DNA of 39,631 nucleotides from the NCBI GenBank assembly GCA_900321865.1, contig ONXP01000062.1, forward strand, positions 1 through 39,631, read 5' to 3'. This DNA comes from an uncultured Elusimicrobia bacterium. GTDB taxonomy: Bacteria; RUG730. Below are positions 36,012-39,631 of this stretch, piece by piece (the stretch's first letter is position 1; every line of letters starts with the position of its first letter). A model generated the notes under the pieces. It ran no database searches, had not been told where the DNA came from, and saw only the letters and a program-made list of their open reading frames with translations. A program made the translations under genes and the position numbers.

Positions 36012-37022
36012 ATGTTTTATATTTTAGTTTTTAGTTTAGCTTTTATTTTTTCCATTATTTTTACAAAATTTTTTAAACACATAGCGATAAAATACAATAT
36101 TTATGATATTCCAAAAAATAATATAAAAAATCACAAATCTCCCACTCCATATCTAGGAGGATTAGCCATAGGCTCGGCATTTTTTTTAACCTTGATAATT
36201 TTAAGGCTTTTTTCACACTTTGAGACAGGAACATTAAAAAATTTATGGGGCATTTTTTTAGCCAGTTTTTTAATGTTAATAATAGGGCTAATAGATGATT
36301 TAAAGGATCTAAACTTTAAACAAAAATTTTTTTGGCAATTTATTAGTGCGACAATTTTAATACTTTTTGACATAAAAATTAAATTTATTTCGCCAAATTT
36401 TATGGCGATAATTTTTAGTTATCTCTGGATAATTGGCATAACCAATGCTTTTAATCTGATAGACATAATGGATGGTCTTAGCTCTGGAGTAGCTTTTATA
36501 ACATCTATTACATTTTTTTTAATCAATTCGCCTTTTGAGGCATCTTATGTAAATTTTGCAGCTTTGGCTATTGGCGGGGCAGCTTTAGGCTTTTTAAAGT
36601 TTAACTTTTTCCCTGCAAAAATTTTTATGGGCGATGCCGGTAGCCTTTTTATAGGCATTATTTTAGCAAGTTTATCACTTGGAGCAAATTATTCTGGAAA
36701 TAACGATATCGCCGTCTTTTCCCCAATATTAATACTAATTTTACCAATATACGACACTCTTTATATATCTTATAAAAGGATGCAAAGAGGAAGATCTATA
36801 TTTCTAGGAAGTAAAGATCATATAGCCATAAGACTAAAAATAAAAGGTTTTAGCACAAAAAAAATAGTTTCTATTTTATATTCTGTTTCAATAGTTGCAT
36901 CTTTTTTGGCTTTTTTTATCGTCAAATCAAAAACAAATATAGCTATAATTCTTTATTTAATTATAATCATTCTTTGTCTTTATTTCGGAAAAGTTTTAGG
37001 GAAAATAAAAATTGATGATTAA
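36012..37022 (+). CDS. WecA/TagO-like undecaprenyl-phosphate HexNAc-1-P transferase
   Basis: This polyprenyl-phosphate sugar-1-phosphate transferase starts a surface glycan or O-antigen by putting a phosphosugar on undecaprenyl phosphate. The 336 residues contain about ten membrane helices. Family motifs are PTPYLGGLAI, LIGLIDDLKDLN (the Asp pair), NAFNLIDIMDGLSSG (nucleotide/Mg binding) and FFPAKIFMGDAGSLFIG. The last cytoplasmic motif, usually a HIHHR-like run in WecA/TagO, is SKDHIAIRLK here, so only the first histidine is kept. The ATG has a GGAG site that overlaps the priA stop. MraY is unlikely because its own signature (PTMGG, HHHFE) is absent. The exact sugar cannot be read from the sequence. 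Confidence 0.88.
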   Translation: MFYILVFSLAFIFSIIFTKFFKHIAIKYNIYDIPKNNIKNHKSPTPYLGGLAIGSAFFLTLIILRLFSHFETGTLKNLWGIFLASFLMLIIGLIDDLKDLNFKQKFFWQFISATILILFDIKIKFISPNFMAIIFSYLWIIGITNAFNLIDIMDGLSSGVAFITSITFFLINSPFEASYVNFAALAIGGAALGFLKFNFFPAKIFMGDAGSLFIGIILASLSLGANYSGNNDIAVFSPILILILPIYDTLYISYKRMQRGRSIFLGSKDHIAIRLKIKGFSTKKIVSILYSVSIVASFLAFFIVKSKTNIAIILYLIIIILCLYFGKVLGKIKIDD

Positions 37023-37137
37023 ATTTAAAAAGTTTTTATCATTAAATATATTGTTAATTTTTATATTCGTAAATTCTTTACAGTGTGCTGAAAAGGTTCA
37101 AAATAATCCAAATAATAAAAATTTAGATTTTTACTAA
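37015..37137 (+). CDS. tiny secreted peptide (40 aa), hypothetical
   Basis: An ATG overlapping the last codons of the phosphosugar transferase opens a 40-codon frame. The product has a basic head (MIKFKKF), a hydrophobic core (LSLNILLIFIFVNSL) and QC followed by AEKVQNNPNNKNLDFY. This is the layout of a cleaved signal peptide with a 15- to 18-residue mature tail. The cysteine would suit a lipoprotein, but SLQC is a poor lipobox. The 8-base overlap with the upstream gene favours coupled translation. I do not recognise it, and short signal-like frames can occur by chance. Confidence 0.4.
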   Translation: MIKFKKFLSLNILLIFIFVNSLQCAEKVQNNPNNKNLDFY

Positions 37138-37160
37138 TTTTCTGGTTTAGTTTTATAGTT

Positions 37161-38051
37161 TTAATTTTTATCTTTTAAAATTTCCTTTATACTAGCCAAA
37201 AATCCGGAAATATTTTGAATATCTGACGGAATAATTATTTTATTAGCTTTCCCATCACATGCTTTTTCAAAGGCTTCCAAACTTTTTAATTTTATATAAA
37301 TTTCATCCGCTCCAGATTGTTTTAAAATTTCTATACCAGAGCTAGCAGCTTTTTGAATTTCTAGTGCGGCTTCTGCCTCCCCTTTAGCTTTTTCTATTTT
37401 TGATCTTTTTTCTGCTTCTGCCTCTAAAATAGCCGCTTCTTTTTTTCCTTCTGCTTCCAAAATTAAACTTTGTTTTTTCCCTTCTGCTATCAAAATTTGT
37501 TCTCGTCTTTCCCTTTCTGCTCGCATTTGTTTTTCCATTGCATCCTGAATAGCTTTGGGCGGATCAATATTTTTCACCTCCACCCTGGTCACTTTTATTC
37601 CCCAAGGATCCGTAGCTTCATCTAAAACTTTTCGCATTTTAGCATTTATGACATCCCTTCCAGTCAAAGTATCATCTAGCTCCAACTCGCCTATAATATT
37701 CCTTAAGGTTGTCGCTGTCAGATTTTCCAAAGCAAAAGTGGGATTTTCTATGCCATATGTATAAAGTTTGGGGTCTATTATTTTAGAATAAACTACAGTA
37801 TCAATTTGCATTGTAACATTATCCTTCGTTATAACCGGCTGTGGAGGAAAGTCCAAAACTTTTTCCTTTAAACTAACAATTTTTACTATACTATCGATAA
37901 GCGGAACTTTTACATGAATTCCCACATGCCAAGTAGACGAATATGCTCCCAGTCTTTCTATGACATAAGCCTTAGACTGAGGAACAATTCTAAAATTAAA
38001 AATAATAATTAATAGCACAAAAATTGACAATAAAATTATGATGTTTAACAT
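37161..38051 (-). CDS. SPFH/Band 7 (stomatin/QmcA-like) membrane protein
   Basis: This 296-residue stomatin-like protein has an N-terminal membrane anchor (NIIILLSIFVLLIIIFNF). A Band 7 domain follows (VIERLGAYSSTWHVGIHVKVPLIDSI; VLDFPPQPVITKDNVTMQID; NPTFALENLTATTLRNIIGELELDD; WGIKVTRVEVKNIDPPKAIQDAM). A Glu/Ala/Lys coiled coil runs over about residues 180-245. Such proteins form large rings or cages that organise membrane proteases and lipid domains. The usual NfeD partner gene is not beside it. A GAGGG site lies 4 bases before the ATG. It is a single-gene unit that converges with the phosphosugar transferase operon. Confidence 0.93.
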   Translation of the reverse strand: MLNIIILLSIFVLLIIIFNFRIVPQSKAYVIERLGAYSSTWHVGIHVKVPLIDSIVKIVSLKEKVLDFPPQPVITKDNVTMQIDTVVYSKIIDPKLYTYGIENPTFALENLTATTLRNIIGELELDDTLTGRDVINAKMRKVLDEATDPWGIKVTRVEVKNIDPPKAIQDAMEKQMRAERERREQILIAEGKKQSLILEAEGKKEAAILEAEAEKRSKIEKAKGEAEAALEIQKAASSGIEILKQSGADEIYIKLKSLEAFEKACDGKANKIIIPSDIQNISGFLASIKEILKDKN

Positions 38052-38247
38052 TTTCCCTCTTTTTTATAATGTTTAGAATATTTAAATTTTTAATATTTTA
38101 CAAACTTGAGATTTTTTTATATATTTTTATATGTAAATCTTAAAATTTGCAATTATTTTTTTAATTTTTAAAATTTTTAAATATTTTATAATTATAACTT
38201 TTTAAAATAAAATAAAAGTTTTAAGTTAATTTTATTTGAGGTGATTC

Positions 38248-38859
38248 ATGTCAAAATTTAATTTTTTAAAATGCTTTTTCATTGTTTTAATTTCAAATTA
38301 TTATTTATTTGCAGCTGATATAAAGTTGCCTGCTCCAGATAAATCTAATCAAACGACTTTAATAAAAACTCTAGAAAATAGAAAATCTTGTCATGACTTT
38401 TTAAATAAATCTATAGACAATAAAACTCTAAGTACTATTTTATGGGTAGCATACGGAGTGAATAGACCTGACGGGAAAAGAACCATTCCAACGGCAAAAA
38501 ATGGAAAAGATTTAGATATTTATGTTTTTAACGAAAATGGAATTTATTTGTATGATGCAGAAAAAAATCTTTTATTGCAGAAATCTAAAAATAATTATTT
38601 AAATTTATTTAATAAGCAACCTTATATGAAAGATGTATCGAATGTTTTAGTTTATGTTGGTAGCAAGAATGATTATGCCGTAATGCATGCAGGATCTAGC
38701 TACCAAAATGTCGAACTTTTTATAACTGCAAACAATATGGGTAGCATCGTGAGAGGCTTTTTCGACAGAAAAGAAGTTTCAGAAGTTCTAAATTTACCAA
38801 AGGGTAAAAAGGGTAAAAGAGTTATTATTTCCCAGGCAATAGGATATAAAAATAACTAG
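38248..38859 (+). CDS. secreted nitroreductase-family (SagB-like) oxidoreductase
   Basis: This 203-residue protein begins with a signal peptide (FNFLKCFFIVLISNYYLFAA), so it acts outside the cytoplasm. The rest fits the short nitroreductase/SagB-type fold: ENRKSCHDFLNKSID (the R-S-x-x-x-F flavin-binding start), LSTILWVAYGVNRPDGKRTIPTAK, IYVFNENGIYLYDAEKN, HAGSSYQNVELFITANNMG, and a C-terminal VIISQAIGYK. FMN binding is expected; the substrate is unknown. A GAGGTGA ribosome site precedes the ATG. Its stop and that of the convergent PepSY gene share the four bases CTAG. It lies 196 bases from the divergent SPFH gene; that gap is A/T-rich and I see nothing else in it. Confidence 0.83.
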   Translation: MSKFNFLKCFFIVLISNYYLFAADIKLPAPDKSNQTTLIKTLENRKSCHDFLNKSIDNKTLSTILWVAYGVNRPDGKRTIPTAKNGKDLDIYVFNENGIYLYDAEKNLLLQKSKNNYLNLFNKQPYMKDVSNVLVYVGSKNDYAVMHAGSSYQNVELFITANNMGSIVRGFFDRKEVSEVLNLPKGKKGKRVIISQAIGYKNN

Positions 38860-39431
38860 TCATCTATTTCATATTTTAAAATTTTCCCAGTATTTGCATC
38901 CACTTTGAAATCATATTCGCATCTATTGTAATGAAATTCTATCTCATATATTGCTCTTCCCTCCTCATATTCATAATCAGTTTTGAGCCTACTTATTTTT
39001 TTACTAGAAATGCCGATAAATTTTAAACAAATATCAATTGCATCGTTTAAAGTGATATTTTCATTTTTAGAATTTTCTAAATTATTTTGAGAAGATCCTG
39101 TTATATTTTTTTGATTATAAAAATTATTATTTATAGTTAAATTATCATCAAGTATTTTTATTTCTTTTTTTAAAATTTTTCCATTTCCTTTTATTTCATA
39201 TTCATATTTATTTTGGTTATTTACTATAAATTCCAGTTCATACACAGTATATAAAAATTCTTTTTCTTGTTTTTGTTTTACCCATACAAGAGAATCACTA
39301 TTAGAAACATTTGCATCATTCAATGCAATAGATACAATTTTGTCTATATTGTAATTAGATTTTGAAAAATTAGTGGAAAATAATATATTTGGCAAAATTA
39401 ATATAAATAGTACTAAAAACATTTTCTTCAT
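38856..39431 (-). CDS. secreted protein with two PepSY-like domains
   Basis: This 191-residue exported protein has a signal peptide (KKMFLVLFILILPNILFS). Two PepSY-like repeats follow: residues about 28-90 (IDKIVSIALNDAN...YTVYELEFIVNNQNKYEYEIKGNGKILKKE) and about 125-190 (LNDAIDICLKF...AIYEIEFHYNRCEYDFKVDANTGKILKYE). Each has the family's helix, then the YEIEF strand, then the YxxxVDAxTGKIL end. PepSY domains are often periplasmic protease inhibitors or partners in redox and metal systems. The convergent nitroreductase-like gene may be a partner, which is an inference from position only. A strong AGGAGG site precedes the ATG. Confidence 0.85.
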   Translation of the reverse strand: MKKMFLVLFILILPNILFSTNFSKSNYNIDKIVSIALNDANVSNSDSLVWVKQKQEKEFLYTVYELEFIVNNQNKYEYEIKGNGKILKKEIKILDDNLTINNNFYNQKNITGSSQNNLENSKNENITLNDAIDICLKFIGISSKKISRLKTDYEYEEGRAIYEIEFHYNRCEYDFKVDANTGKILKYEIDD

Positions 39432-39514
39432 AAATTTTGATCCTCCTAAGCAAAAAATTTATTCAAAATATACTTTTATAAATTCATATTTTCAATATTA
39501 ATTTTATATAAAAT

Positions 39515-39631
39515 CTAGAAAAATTTTTTATCCACAAAGCCCTCCATGTTTCCATCCCCCTCACCTAAATTGAGATTAAAATAACTCGAAAAATTCGCCC
39601 TGTCTTCTTTTTTTAAATGAGTCATATGACA
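39515..39631 (-). CDS. C-terminal fragment of a gene running off the right edge
   Basis: On the minus strand an open frame runs from the window edge to a TAG at 39515-39517. It encodes about 38 residues ending in LNLGEGDGNMEGFVDKKFF. The amino-acid mix (Gly, Asp, Glu, Thr) and the higher G+C content than the adjacent gap make it look coding. An internal ATG at 39623-39625 has no room for a visible ribosome site, so it is more likely the tail of a longer gene. Product unknown. Confidence 0.45.
   Translation of the reverse strand, partial: CHMTHLKKEDRANFSSYFNLNLGEGDGNMEGFVDKKFF

Noticed and set aside
39528-39536. Perfect DnaA-box consensus TTATCCACA
   Set aside because: It is a single copy lying inside what looks like the end of a coding frame, with no second box nearby, so it is not evidence for an origin.

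Overview
The window is very AT-rich chromosomal DNA (about a quarter G+C by eye, with intergenic stretches almost pure A/T). It uses the standard bacterial code: recR ends in TGA and prfA is present. An LptE-type outer-membrane lipoprotein, a Tad/Flp secretin and signal peptides point to a double-membraned bacterium. Almost every gene is a single-copy housekeeping gene, and there is no tRNA, rRNA, insertion sequence, phage gene or CRISPR array that I can see. Several features fit a deep-branching lineage near Omnitrophota/Elusimicrobiota/PVC: a double-length ThyX, a Tad locus, and a giant secreted protein whose N-terminus matches, from memory, a family I associate with Omnitrophota. That placement is an inference and cannot be settled here.

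Layout, left to right. Positions 1-2177 (minus strand) hold one end of a Tad/Flp pilus locus: two tiny prepilins, a TadE-like pseudopilin, CpaB, and the first 204 codons of the CpaC secretin. The ATPase and platform genes presumably lie beyond the left edge. Positions 2250-11254 (minus) hold a long run of core genes, reading ruvB, trxA, a type-IV-like prepilin peptidase, nusA, prfA, a lone receiver-domain regulator, a secreted TPR/coiled-coil protein, ybaB, recR and a two-domain thyX. At about 11.3 kb the coding strand flips. Positions 11379-17820 (plus) hold uvrB, a YbdG-type mechanosensitive channel, RNase G, an LptE-like lipoprotein and an unrecognised membrane-anchored protein. smpB lies on minus at 18 kb. 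A small DciA/DUF721-like gene, gyrB, a possible broken small gene and ychF follow on plus.

Positions 22939-29025 encode a secreted protein of 2028 residues. It has a divergent TraB/Tiki/ChaN-like N-terminal domain and two copies of a module with an HExxE...H signature. It is followed by a strong hairpin and a stretch of unusually high G+C for an intergenic region. After a tRNA-dihydrouridine synthase on minus, 30566-37137 form a tightly overlapped plus-strand operon: a single-chain UvrD-type helicase fused to a Fe-S (Cas4/AddB-like) nuclease, PriA with a large extra insert, a WecA/TagO-type phosphosugar transferase, and a tiny secreted peptide. The right end holds a stomatin/SPFH protein, a secreted SagB-like nitroreductase-family protein, a double-PepSY protein and a gene fragment running off the edge.

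Functional themes are DNA repair and replication restart (ruvB, recR, uvrB, helicase-nuclease, priA, gyrB, dciA-like), translation quality control (prfA, smpB, ychF, dus), envelope biogenesis (lptE, wecA-like, YbdG, SPFH) and Tad pilus export (secretin, CpaB, TadE, two pilins, prepilin peptidase). The most promising undescribed items are the giant protein, the ThyX whose catalytic motif is split between two degenerate repeats, and the one-polypeptide helicase-nuclease coupled to PriA.
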